Shown here: positions 26,319-34,041 of the stretch, in pieces
Layout of the letters: every line of letters starts with the position of its first letter
Position numbering within the stretch: position 1 is the first letter of the stretch
Origin: Tepidimonas charontis
GTDB taxonomy: Bacteria; Pseudomonadota; Gammaproteobacteria; Burkholderiales; Burkholderiaceae_C
Assembly: GCF_007556685.1 (NCBI RefSeq)
Contig: NZ_VJON01000021.1
Coordinates: 1 to 46,210 of the forward strand
DNA length: 46,210 nt
Direction: 5' to 3'
Notes under the pieces: model-generated
Told to the model about the DNA's origin: nothing
Seen by the model: only the letters and a program-made list of their open reading frames with translations
The model's database searches: none
Program-made: the position numbers and the translations under genes

Positions 26319-27344
26319 TCAGAAGTCGTGGCGCACACCGACGGCGTACAGACGCTCGTCCTTGGTCTTGACGCCAGAGGCGTTCTTGACTTCGACGTCA
26401 CGCCAGCCGGCGTAGACGCGCGTGCGCTTGGACAGGCTGTAGGTCATACCGAGTGCAAAACCGTTGGCTTTGCCATCTTTGGCGCCACCGGTCGAATGCT
26501 TGGTCTTACTGTAGGCGTACCCACCCGAGAAGGCGAACGCACCCATCGGCACGGTCACGCCCAGCGCGTACTCTTCGTCATCACCGTTGGCAGCCGTACC
26601 CGAGCGACGGTTGATCGAGCCCGACATCGAGAACGAGCCGAAGTCGTACATCGCTGCCAGTACGGTGTACTTGTCCTTCTTGTCTTTCTCGTTCTGGTGG
26701 CCCAGGGCGACTTCAAAGGCTTTGTCCTTGTAGCCAAACTTCAGGGCATGCTTGTCTTCTGAAACGCCGGCTTTTTCATCGAACGCGTAGTCGATGGCCG
26801 CGTAGAAGCCGCCCATGTTGGGGCTGTAGTAGCTGATCTTGTTGTCGAAGCGCGAGGCATAGTCGCCGCCCGACTTGAAGACCCCGTTGGCGGACGCGGT
26901 GAAAGCCGAGTTGAACACATCACGGCTTTGTCCCAGGGTACGCACGTCGTCGTAGACGGTCGTGCTGCGGCCGAGTTTGACCTCGCCAAAGCCACCCATC
27001 AAGGACAGACTGGATTCACCCCTGAAGTACGGATCCTGCGAGGCACCGGTGTCGGCGTTGAAGCGGTTCTCCAGTTGGAACCCCGCCTTGAGGCCACCGC
27101 CCAGGTCCTCGGTACCGCGCAGACCCCAGCGCGAGGTGGTCAGGCCCCCGTCGCCACCGTGAAACATGCGGGTGACGGTTTTGCCGCGCGTTTTGTTGAC
27201 CAGGTCATTAGACGTGGCGCCAGTGCCGTCGTCCTTGACGGACCCCACCGACAGGTCGACACGGCCGTACAGCGTGACGTTGGACTGGGCAAAGGCACCG
27301 CTGGCCACCAGGGCCGCTGCCAAAGCAAGAAGTGTTTTCTTCAT
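26319..27344 (-). CDS. Trimeric outer-membrane porin (beta-proteobacterial type)
   Basis: The 341-residue protein has a signal peptide (MKKTLLALAAALVASGAFA, cut before QSNVTLYGR), alternating beta strands, and a C-terminal Phe (YAVGVRHDF) required for outer-membrane insertion. SNVTLYGRVDLSVG and the GFGEVKLGRSTTVYDD segment are hallmarks of the Gram-negative porin family of Burkholderiales (OmpC/Omp32-like). Usual length. It diffuses small, mostly anionic, solutes. The leader contains a terminator-like hairpin, so expression may be attenuated. Confidence 0.95.
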   Translation of the reverse strand: MKKTLLALAAALVASGAFAQSNVTLYGRVDLSVGSVKDDGTGATSNDLVNKTRGKTVTRMFHGGDGGLTTSRWGLRGTEDLGGGLKAGFQLENRFNADTGASQDPYFRGESSLSLMGGFGEVKLGRSTTVYDDVRTLGQSRDVFNSAFTASANGVFKSGGDYASRFDNKISYYSPNMGGFYAAIDYAFDEKAGVSEDKHALKFGYKDKAFEVALGHQNEKDKKDKYTVLAAMYDFGSFSMSGSINRRSGTAANGDDEEYALGVTVPMGAFAFSGGYAYSKTKHSTGGAKDGKANGFALGMTYSLSKRTRVYAGWRDVEVKNASGVKTKDERLYAVGVRHDF

Positions 27345-27366
27345 CGTTCACATTCCATCGATGGAC

Positions 27367-27390
27367 AAAAAACACAGCCCGCGGGGGCTG
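27367..27390 (-). terminator. Terminator-like hairpin in the porin leader
   Basis: On the minus strand CAGCCC-CCGC-GGGCTG is followed by a T-rich stretch with six consecutive T, 22 bases before the porin ATG. It either ends transcripts from the upstream phosphoesterase gene or attenuates porin transcripts. Confidence 0.6.
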
Positions 27391-27488
27391 CACCGAAAAG
27401 ATGCACGGCCACAGTGGACCGCACACGGAACGATTGGAGTTCGGGCCGATGACCTCGTGATGACATCAATCCGTGCGTTCCTGGATGT

Positions 27489-27504
27489 GTTGCGCTGACG
27501 CAAC
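27489..27504 (-). repeat. Inverted repeat GTTGCG-N4-CGCAAC
   Basis: Perfect 6-bp arms with a 4-base loop, 13 bases after the phosphoesterase stop (minus strand). No T-run follows. Confidence 0.4.
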
Positions 27505-27516
27505 GATGGCCACGGA

Positions 27517-28482
27517 TCACGGCCTGGCACCGAAGACGCGAATCGACCAGGGCTCGCTGGACGTCGTGTCGACGCCGACTTCCACCGCCCGCACATCGGC
27601 CGCGCCCGGCACCTGCAATCGCGTCAGGTTGAGCACGGGCTTCTTGTTGTGGCGAAATGGGTTGTCCAGCACCAGCCGATGGCTGTCGCCGTGGATCAGC
27701 AACACGGGTTGGCTCCATTGGGCGGCCAGCGGCACGAGCGTGTCACCGATCACGTTGGCAAAGCCCGAATGGCGGCCAAAGCCGTCGCCAGGTTTCTGGT
27801 CGTCGAACGGATCGGCTTGCATGGCCACCACCATCGCTTTGGCATGGCGTTGTTGGGCCAGCTCGAAGGCCGCACGCAGCCAGGCGACGTTGGCGCGATC
27901 GCGTTCGAAAAATTCGGCTGCGGCTTTGGGGTCGCGCGCTTCCAGATTGTTGTTGCTGCCCACCACGTGCAGTGTCACGAACAGCACGTCGCCCGCCCAC
28001 CAGCGCTGGTTTTCCACATAGGTGGCGAACGCAGGCATCAGCGTCGCTTGGTTTTCGACGGCGATGGGTTGCTGGCCCAGCGAACGCCCCGGGGTGAAGA
28101 AGCGCTGGCGCAGCACGCCCAGCCGCTCCAGCGGCTCGTAACCACCGTTGTTGGCACGGTGACAGTCGGTCCACTCGTTGTCGCCTGGGGTGTAAATCAC
28201 TGCGCCTTGGTAGCGGCGGAAATTGTCCAGCTCGGCGGCAAAGACCTCGTCACTGCACTGGGTGGAGCCGGACTTGATGTCACCGATGTGAATGGTGAAG
28301 GCCGGCCGCAGTGCGTTGACCCGTTCGATCAGCGCGTGGTAAAATGGGTGGTTCTTGTCCGCAGGCCCGTAAGGCATGTCGCCGAGCGCTACGAAGCGCA
28401 GCGTCTGGGCCTGGCTCGGGGTCAGGCCCAGACAGGTCAAAGCGGTCACGGTGGCCAAGAAGGCGGAACGCAAGGCTTTCAT
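27517..28482 (-). CDS. Exported metallophosphoesterase-like protein
   Basis: The 321-residue protein has a signal peptide (MKALRSAFLATVTALTCLGLTPSQAQ) and then the order of motifs of a calcineurin-like phosphoesterase: FVALGDMPYG, IHIGDIKSG, YTPGDNEWTDCHR, FVTLHVVGSNN and LLIHGDSHR. The usual DxH of motif 1 is DMP here, so one metal ligand may differ. It is predicted to act in the periplasm on phosphoesters; the substrate is unknown. A His near the end (GDSH) supplies the late metal ligand. Two flanking hairpins are noted separately. It probably is expressed alone. Confidence 0.78.
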   Translation of the reverse strand: MKALRSAFLATVTALTCLGLTPSQAQTLRFVALGDMPYGPADKNHPFYHALIERVNALRPAFTIHIGDIKSGSTQCSDEVFAAELDNFRRYQGAVIYTPGDNEWTDCHRANNGGYEPLERLGVLRQRFFTPGRSLGQQPIAVENQATLMPAFATYVENQRWWAGDVLFVTLHVVGSNNNLEARDPKAAAEFFERDRANVAWLRAAFELAQQRHAKAMVVAMQADPFDDQKPGDGFGRHSGFANVIGDTLVPLAAQWSQPVLLIHGDSHRLVLDNPFRHNKKPVLNLTRLQVPGAADVRAVEVGVDTTSSEPWSIRVFGARP

Positions 28483-28510
28483 CGAACATTTCTCCTGTCA
28501 GACATCCAAC

Positions 28511-28539
28511 GGGGTTGCGGGCGGCATCCCCGCAACCCC
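28511..28539 (-). terminator. Strong 11-bp hairpin between DUF4148-like and phosphoesterase genes
   Basis: GGGGTTGCGGG and CCCGCAACCCC pair perfectly around a 7-base loop. It is downstream of the DUF4148-like gene on the minus strand and lacks a clear T-run, so it may stop or only pause transcription. Confidence 0.5.
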
Positions 28540-28686
28540 AGTCGATGACGACGACAGGAGGCTGGACGCAGAGCCAACGCGCGCTGGTCCTCGCGTGGCC
28601 CGGGTTCAGCCGCAACGCGCAACCGCCGCCGCATCGTGGCCGATTGGGGTGACATGCCAATGACAGGCGGCTGCGCTGGCACTGGC

Positions 28687-28986
28687 TCAACGGCAGTTCG
28701 GCAGCGGGTAGCGGCCGGGGAAGGCGTCCTTCTGCAGACGAGTGCTCTCGGCATCGGCCGGCAGCTCCCCACGGCAACGGGCGTCTTGCAGCTCGGCCTG
28801 CACCTGGGCACGGCTGCGCCCTTCGGCAGCCGGCTTGGGGCTGCGCGCCGCCTGGGCGGCAGCCGCTTCGGTCATGTCGATGGCAGAAAATTCGCCCGAG
28901 GCCACGGGGAAGGGGGCGGCCGAAGCGGCGGCACTGGCGGCCAGGAGCGAAGCAGCCAAGAGAGTGCGGAAGTACGAGCGATTCAT
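28687..28986 (-). CDS. Small exported protein, DUF4148-like
   Basis: From the ATG at 28986, with AAGGAA upstream, this is a 99-residue protein: signal peptide (MNRSYFRTLLAASLLAASAAASA), a short Ala-rich part, and a C-terminal GRSRAQVQAELQDARCRGEL segment like the RaqVkaEL core of DUF4148, then PGRYPLPNC. DUF4148 proteins are common small periplasmic proteins of Burkholderiales with no known function. Two Cys (RCRG and NCR) could form a disulfide. It is divergent from a LysR regulator, which often controls such neighbours. Confidence 0.7.
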   Translation of the reverse strand: MNRSYFRTLLAASLLAASAAASAAPFPVASGEFSAIDMTEAAAAQAARSPKPAAEGRSRAQVQAELQDARCRGELPADAESTRLQKDAFPGRYPLPNCR

Positions 28987-29092
28987 GGTGGTTCCTTTCA
29001 TCATGGACAACAGAGATTGCGTTGGGGGTCGCAAGCGCGGCCCGTGGAACGAACTGTATTGCTCAACAAAGTAAAGATAAACAGTGATGCAA

Positions 29093-29107
29093 GCAATGTA
29101 CTATTGC
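29093..29107. promoter_or_regulatory. Candidate LysR operator in AT-rich divergent region
   Basis: GCAAT-GTACT-ATTGC is a perfect 15-bp inverted repeat in an AT-rich stretch (about 29055-29125), 34 bases before the LysR start. LysR-type regulators often bind such dyads. Confidence 0.45.
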
Positions 29108-29140
29108 AATTTACGAAATAAATATGGACAATGAGGTCCG

Positions 29141-30049
29141 ATGGATCGGATTCAATGCTTGCGAGCTTTCCAAACCGTGGCCGATGCGGGTGGTTTTGCA
29201 GCGGCGGCGCGGACCTTGGACGTCTCGGCGGCCAGTGTCACGCGCATGGTGGCCGAGCTGGAAGCGCAGCTGGGCGTACGGCTGCTGCAGCGCACCACGC
29301 GCCGCGTGGCGCTGACCGATGAGGGCGCCGCCTATTTGGACCGGGTACGGCGCATCTTGGCCGATCTTGACGAGGCCGACGCTTTGGTCAGCCAGCGCAG
29401 CCAGACTGTCTCGGGTGTGTTGCGCGTGCTGGCCACGCCTGTGCTGGCCAGCGTACTGGTGGCGCCCATCGTGCCGCGCTTGATCGCGCAGCATGCCTCA
29501 CTGCGTATCGAGGTGGACGTCGAGAGCTACGCGGTGCCGTCGGTCGAACAGCACGACGTCGCGCTGTTCGCCGTCGAAGGCACGGTCGATACCGGTTTGA
29601 TCGCGCGGCGCATCGCCAGCGGCGTGAATGCCCTGGTGGCTGCGCCCGCGTACCTGCAGCGGGCTGGGCGGCCCGCGCACCCCGACGAGTTGGTGCACCA
29701 CCAGTGCCTGCGTTACCGGGCGCCGGGGCAGCCCGTTCATCCCTGGACATTGTGGCAGCCGGACCGTCCCAATGCCACGCGCCAGGTGGCGGTGGAGCCG
29801 GTGGCTTGTAGCAACCACTTAGAGGCCCTGCTGCGCATGGCGCTGGATGGCGCGGGCATCCTGTCGGTTTCGCTGGACCTGGTGGCGCAACGGCTGGCCA
29901 GTGGTGAGTTGGAGCGGGTGCTCCAGGGTTGGGTCACCGATCACTGGTCGCTCTACGCCGCATTGCCCAGTCGGCGCCATCTGCCGGCGCGCACGCGCGC
30001 GTTTCTGGACGAGTTGACCCGGCAAACGGCGGCCTTGTTGCAGGCGTGA
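29141..30049 (+). CDS. LysR-family transcriptional regulator
   Basis: The 302-residue regulator has an N-terminal winged helix (MDRIQCLRAFQTVADAGGFAAAARTLDVSAASVTRMVAELEAQLGVRLLQRTTRRVALTDEG region, about 1-62) and a periplasmic-binding-like effector domain (about 90-295). The subgroup resembles CrgA/DsdC-like members with the ARTLDVSAASVTRMVAELE helix. GAGG precedes the ATG at 29141. It is divergent from the DUF4148-like gene across an AT-rich region with an inverted repeat, which is probably its operator. Ligand unknown. Confidence 0.93.
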   Translation: MDRIQCLRAFQTVADAGGFAAAARTLDVSAASVTRMVAELEAQLGVRLLQRTTRRVALTDEGAAYLDRVRRILADLDEADALVSQRSQTVSGVLRVLATPVLASVLVAPIVPRLIAQHASLRIEVDVESYAVPSVEQHDVALFAVEGTVDTGLIARRIASGVNALVAAPAYLQRAGRPAHPDELVHHQCLRYRAPGQPVHPWTLWQPDRPNATRQVAVEPVACSNHLEALLRMALDGAGILSVSLDLVAQRLASGELERVLQGWVTDHWSLYAALPSRRHLPARTRAFLDELTRQTAALLQA

Positions 30050-30170
30050 GCAGTGTTTGTCGCCTCGGTCGGCAGCGGCGGTCTGCCGTCGCTGCTGTCT
30101 TTTGGCCCTGTGGCCGAGGCCATGGCGCGGTATCGTTGACTGCTCGGAATCATCGACCGCCGCTGTGCCC

Positions 30171-31490
30171 ATGAAACCCTCGTTGCTGCGATCCGACACC
30201 CAGCTCAACACCGACAGTTACTACGAAGCCAGTGTCCGGCGCCCGCCGACGCAGCCACCGCTGCGCGGTGCCCGGCGTGCCGACGTGGTGGTGGTGGGCG
30301 GCGGCTACGCCGGGCTGAGTGCGGCGCTGGAGTTGGCCGAGCGCGGTCGGCGCGTCGTGTTGCTGGAGGCCGACCGGATCGGCTCGGGTGCCAGCGGCCG
30401 CAACGGTGGCCAGGCCATCGTCGGCTATGCCTGCGGCATGCAGACCTTGCGCGCCCAGCTTGGCGCCGACGGCGCGCGCACCGCGTGGGCGCTGTCGTTG
30501 GAAGCGGTGCGCTTGATCGACGAGCGCATCGCGCGCCATGGTATCGATTGCGAGCGGGTGCATGGCTACCTGTACGTGGCCGACAGCGCCCGCAAAGCGC
30601 GTGCCCTGTACGCCGAAATGGACGATCTGCAGCGCCACTACGATCTGCCCGTGCAATGGTTCGAGGGCGCGCAGGTGCGGCAGCGCATCGACAGCCCGCG
30701 CTATGTGGCCGCTGCCTACGAGCCAATCTCCGGGCACCTGCACCCCTTGAAGTACGCCCTGGGTCTGGCCCGTGCCGCGCAGGCAGCGGGCGTGCAACTG
30801 CACGAGTACAGCCCAGCACGGCGCCTGCAAAACACCGCCCAGGGGGTGCGCGTACACACCGACGACGGCCACGTGGAGGCCGACTTTGCCGTGGTGGCGG
30901 GCAACTGTACCTTGCCCGAATACGGACCGGGGGTGCTGCCGACCATCCATGCGCGCATTATGCCGGTGGGCACCTACATCGTGGCCACCGAGCCGCTGCC
31001 AGCGGCGCTGGCCGACACACTGATTGCCGAGCGCGCCGCGGTGTGCGACAACAACGTCGTGTTGGACTACTTCCGGCTCAGCGCCGATGCCCGGCTGCTG
31101 TTCGGCGGGCGCGTCAGCTACACCACGATGACCCCGCCGCGCCTGCGCGCGACCATGCACGCGCGCCTGCAGGCGGTCTTTCCCCAGCTGGCCGGCGTGG
31201 GTTTGACCCATCTGTGGGGTGGTTTCGTCGACATCACCATGAACCGCGCGCCCGACTTTGGCCGCGTGGGGCAGCGCGTGTATTACCTACAGGGCTTCAG
31301 CGGCCACGGTGTGGCGCTCACCGGCTTGGCGGGTCGCCTGGTGGCCGAGGCCATCACCGTTCAGTCCGACCGGTTCGATCTGTTCCTGCGTCTGCGCCAC
31401 CGCGCCTTCCCCGGCGGCCCCTGGCTGCGCACCCCGCTACTGGCGCTGGGCATGGCCTGGGTGCGCTGGCGCGACGCCCTGGGACACTGA
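30171..31490 (+). CDS. puuB: FAD-dependent gamma-glutamylputrescine oxidase-like enzyme
   Basis: The 439-residue DAO-family flavoprotein has the dinucleotide motif VVVVGGGYAGLSAALELAERG (from about 40), GRNGGQAIVGYACGM with the FAD-contacting RNGG, YEPISGHLHPLKYA and, near the end, YLQGFSGHGVALTGLAGRLVAEA. PuuB oxidises gamma-glutamylputrescine to gamma-glutamyl-aminobutyraldehyde, giving H2O2 and ammonia. The neighbouring PuuD, PuuA, PuuC and Pot genes support the specific role. The ATG at 30171 starts the MKPSLLRSDTQLNTDSYYEAS leader of the family. Convergent with the MocR gene. Confidence 0.88.
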   Translation: MKPSLLRSDTQLNTDSYYEASVRRPPTQPPLRGARRADVVVVGGGYAGLSAALELAERGRRVVLLEADRIGSGASGRNGGQAIVGYACGMQTLRAQLGADGARTAWALSLEAVRLIDERIARHGIDCERVHGYLYVADSARKARALYAEMDDLQRHYDLPVQWFEGAQVRQRIDSPRYVAAAYEPISGHLHPLKYALGLARAAQAAGVQLHEYSPARRLQNTAQGVRVHTDDGHVEADFAVVAGNCTLPEYGPGVLPTIHARIMPVGTYIVATEPLPAALADTLIAERAAVCDNNVVLDYFRLSADARLLFGGRVSYTTMTPPRLRATMHARLQAVFPQLAGVGLTHLWGGFVDITMNRAPDFGRVGQRVYYLQGFSGHGVALTGLAGRLVAEAITVQSDRFDLFLRLRHRAFPGGPWLRTPLLALGMAWVRWRDALGH

Positions 31491-31536
31491 GCCCATCACC
31501 CGGCCACCGCGCCGCTACCGATACCGCGCTGAGCGC

Positions 31537-33042
31537 TCAGGGCGCTGGCAAGGCCTGCTGCACGACGGCAGCCAAGCGGCGCGCGCACGGCTCGATGAGT
31601 GCTGGCTGGGCATAGCCGTAGCCGATGAGCAGACCACGCCAGTCGCGCCGCTGCAGGCAGTACGCCGACAGCGGCCGCACCGACAGACCATCGCGCGCCA
31701 GTGTGGCCGCCAACGCCTGGTCGTCCACGGCGCTGGGCAGGTGCAGACACAGATGCAGGCCCTGCGCCGCGCCGCTCAGGTGCACCCCCGGGTTGGCCAA
31801 CAGCGGCTGCAGCGCGCGCAACAGCGTCGCGCGCCGCTCGGCGTAGGTTTGACGCGCGCGCCGCAGCGCGGTGGCAAAGTGTCCCAGCTCCATGAATTCG
31901 GCCAAGGCCGCCTGCAGCGGCAACTGTCCGGGACGATGCAGGTCGTAGTGCGCGCGGCGAAAGGCCTCCACCAGCGGCGGCGGCACCACCAGGTAGCCCA
32001 GTTTGATGCCGGGGTACAGCACCTTGGAAAACGTGCCCAAATAGCACACACGGCCCTCCTCGTCCAGGCCGGCGAGCGAGGCCAGTGGCGCGGCGTCGAA
32101 GCGAAATTCGCTGTCGTAATCGTCCTCCAGCACCCACGCGTTGGCAGCGCGGGCGGCTTGCAGCAGCGCATGGCGGCGCAGCAGCGTCAACACGGCGCCG
32201 CTGGGGTATTGGTGCGACGGGGTGACGTAGATCAGCCGCGGCGCGGGGGCATCGGCCGCTGGCGGGGCCCAGCCGTCACGGTCTACGGCCGTGGGGTACA
32301 GGCGCAGATCGCAGGCGGTGAAGGCCTTCACCGCGCCCCAGTAGGCGGGGTCTTCGATCCAGACCGTCTCACCCGCGTCGGCCAGCAGTCGCGCGCACAG
32401 CTCCAGCGACTGCTGGGTACCGGTGGTGATGAGCACCTGCTCCGGCAGCAGGCGCACGCTACGCGAGACGCGCAAATAGTCGGCCACCGCCCGGCGCAGC
32501 GGTCCGTAGCCGCCCGAGGTGGTGTAGTCCAGCATCTCGGGGCGGGCGGCGCGCCAGTGACGGTTTTGCAGCCGCTGCCACAGGGCCAGCGGGAAGGCGC
32601 TGAAGTCGGCCGGCCCGGGCGTGAAGGGCTGGATTTCCAGCTCCGCCGCGCCGGCATCCGTGGCCAGGCGCCGCCCGCGCACCGACAGGCCGGGCAGGGC
32701 GCTTGGATTGCGCGCCGGACCACGCCGCCCGCCCGCCACCGGCGTCTGCAAGTGCTCCTGCACGTAGGTGCCGCTGCCAACGCGGCTGCTCAGATAGCCT
32801 TCGGCGCCCAGCTGCTCCAGCGCCGCCACCACCGTGTTGCGTGACAGCCCCAAGTCATGTGCCAGCGCGCGGCTGGAGGGCAGGCGTTCGCCTGCGCCCA
32901 AGCGGCCGTCCGCGATCGCGCGCCGCAGCGCCTCATACAGGCGGCGGTTCAATGGCAAACCGGATGCGGGGCCGGCCGGGCCGTCGGGGCGCGACAGCTC
33001 GGTCAGTAGGTAATCGGCCAGCAGGGTGGCGGACTGGGTCAT
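31537..33042 (-). CDS. MocR-type transcriptional regulator (GntR winged helix fused to aminotransferase fold)
   Basis: The 501-residue protein has a GntR helix-turn-helix (LPSSRALAHDLGLSRNTVVAALEQL, near residues 55-80) followed by a fold-type I aminotransferase domain that keeps the PLP Lys in YLGTFSKVLYPGIKLGYL. Such regulators (GabR, PdxR, and polyamine-linked MocRs) bind PLP or an aldimine with their ligand. Being between puuB and puuD, it most likely controls the polyamine genes, perhaps through a GABA- or putrescine-derived aldimine. E. coli uses the unrelated PuuR. The start is divergent from puuD, with a direct repeat between them. Confidence 0.9.
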   Translation of the reverse strand: MTQSATLLADYLLTELSRPDGPAGPASGLPLNRRLYEALRRAIADGRLGAGERLPSSRALAHDLGLSRNTVVAALEQLGAEGYLSSRVGSGTYVQEHLQTPVAGGRRGPARNPSALPGLSVRGRRLATDAGAAELEIQPFTPGPADFSAFPLALWQRLQNRHWRAARPEMLDYTTSGGYGPLRRAVADYLRVSRSVRLLPEQVLITTGTQQSLELCARLLADAGETVWIEDPAYWGAVKAFTACDLRLYPTAVDRDGWAPPAADAPAPRLIYVTPSHQYPSGAVLTLLRRHALLQAARAANAWVLEDDYDSEFRFDAAPLASLAGLDEEGRVCYLGTFSKVLYPGIKLGYLVVPPPLVEAFRRAHYDLHRPGQLPLQAALAEFMELGHFATALRRARQTYAERRATLLRALQPLLANPGVHLSGAAQGLHLCLHLPSAVDDQALAATLARDGLSVRPLSAYCLQRRDWRGLLIGYGYAQPALIEPCARRLAAVVQQALPAP

Positions 33043-33080
33043 GGGCGCCTGATGTCAGGGTATGGCCGTGCGTCACGGCC

Positions 33081-33109
33081 AAGTGGATCCCCGCGGATGG
33101 GGCAAGTGG
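33081..33109. promoter_or_regulatory. Direct repeat between mocR and puuD (candidate MocR operator)
   Basis: AAGTGG occurs at 33081-33086 and 33104-33109, each followed by three bases and CC; spacing is 23 bp, about two helical turns. MocR proteins such as GabR bind direct repeats. Confidence 0.4.
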
Positions 33110-33139
33110 CACCCATTGTGCCCCCAAACAGGGCCGAGA

Positions 33140-33970
33140 ATGGCCCCAATGTGGCCAACCGACCTGGATCTGTCAGCGCCTTTGGTGTGGATGCCCGCCG
33201 ACCACCGCCTGCTGGGCGAGGGCGAGCGCGCTCAGCCCTACCTGCTGCTGGGAGACAAATACGCCCGCGCCGTCAAAGTGTGCGCGCAAGCGCAGCCGGT
33301 GATGTTTCCGCTGGCCGACGCCGACAGCGTGCCCGCCTTGCTGGCGGCGGTCGATGGCGTGGTGCTGACGGGGTCCCCTTCCAACGTGCACCCGCGCCAT
33401 TTTGGCGAGCCGCCGACCGACCCGGCGCTGCCACTGGACGAGGCGCGCGATGAGGTCACGCTGGCCGTGGTGCGCGCCGCTCTGCAGCTGGGGGTGCCGC
33501 TGCTGGGCATCTGCCGGGGTTTGCAGGAAATCAACGTGGCGCTGGGTGGCAGCCTGCACCAGCGCGTGCACACCCTGCCCGGCCATCTGGATCACCGCGA
33601 GCCCGCCGGCGTGGCTCTGGCCGAGCAATACGCCCCGCGCCACACCGTCACCGTGCAGCCCGACAGCCTGCTGGCGCGGCTGGCCGGCGGGGCGGCCGAG
33701 GTGCGCGTCAATTCGCTGCACGGTCAGGGCATTCGCCGCCTGGCGCCGGGGCTGCGGGCGGTGGCGCACGCACCCGACGGTCTGATCGAAGCGGTGGAAT
33801 TTCCTGCCGCCCGCAGCTTTGCGCTGGCGGTGCAATGGCACCCGGAGTGGCGCTGCTGGGAGGATGCGCTGTCCAGCGCCATCTGGCGCGCGTTTGGCGA
33901 GGCGGTGCGCCAGCGCCGCGCGCAGCGCACCCGGCGTGTGGCCGAGGGGGTGTCCCATCCGCGAGAATGA
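33140..33970 (+). CDS. puuD: Gamma-glutamyl-gamma-aminobutyrate hydrolase (PuuD-like)
   Basis: PuuD releases GABA from gamma-glutamyl-GABA. It is a class I glutamine-amidotransferase fold: GVVLTGSPSNVHP (oxyanion region), the nucleophile Cys in LLGICRGLQEINVALGG, RVNSLHGQGIRRL, and the His-x-Glu of VQWHPEW. The start may be 33140 or 33149; both leave the first strand PLVWMPADHRLLG. It is followed after 71 bases by puuA, suggesting one operon running to the aminotransferase. Length is 276 residues with a basic tail. Confidence 0.9.
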   Translation: MAPMWPTDLDLSAPLVWMPADHRLLGEGERAQPYLLLGDKYARAVKVCAQAQPVMFPLADADSVPALLAAVDGVVLTGSPSNVHPRHFGEPPTDPALPLDEARDEVTLAVVRAALQLGVPLLGICRGLQEINVALGGSLHQRVHTLPGHLDHREPAGVALAEQYAPRHTVTVQPDSLLARLAGGAAEVRVNSLHGQGIRRLAPGLRAVAHAPDGLIEAVEFPAARSFALAVQWHPEWRCWEDALSSAIWRAFGEAVRQRRAQRTRRVAEGVSHPRE

Positions 33971-34041
33971 GGGCACCCCACCGCGACGGCGGCCTGCCCC
34001 CCGGGCAGGCCCCGCGGCCCCGGTGGACCACGGAGCAAGCG

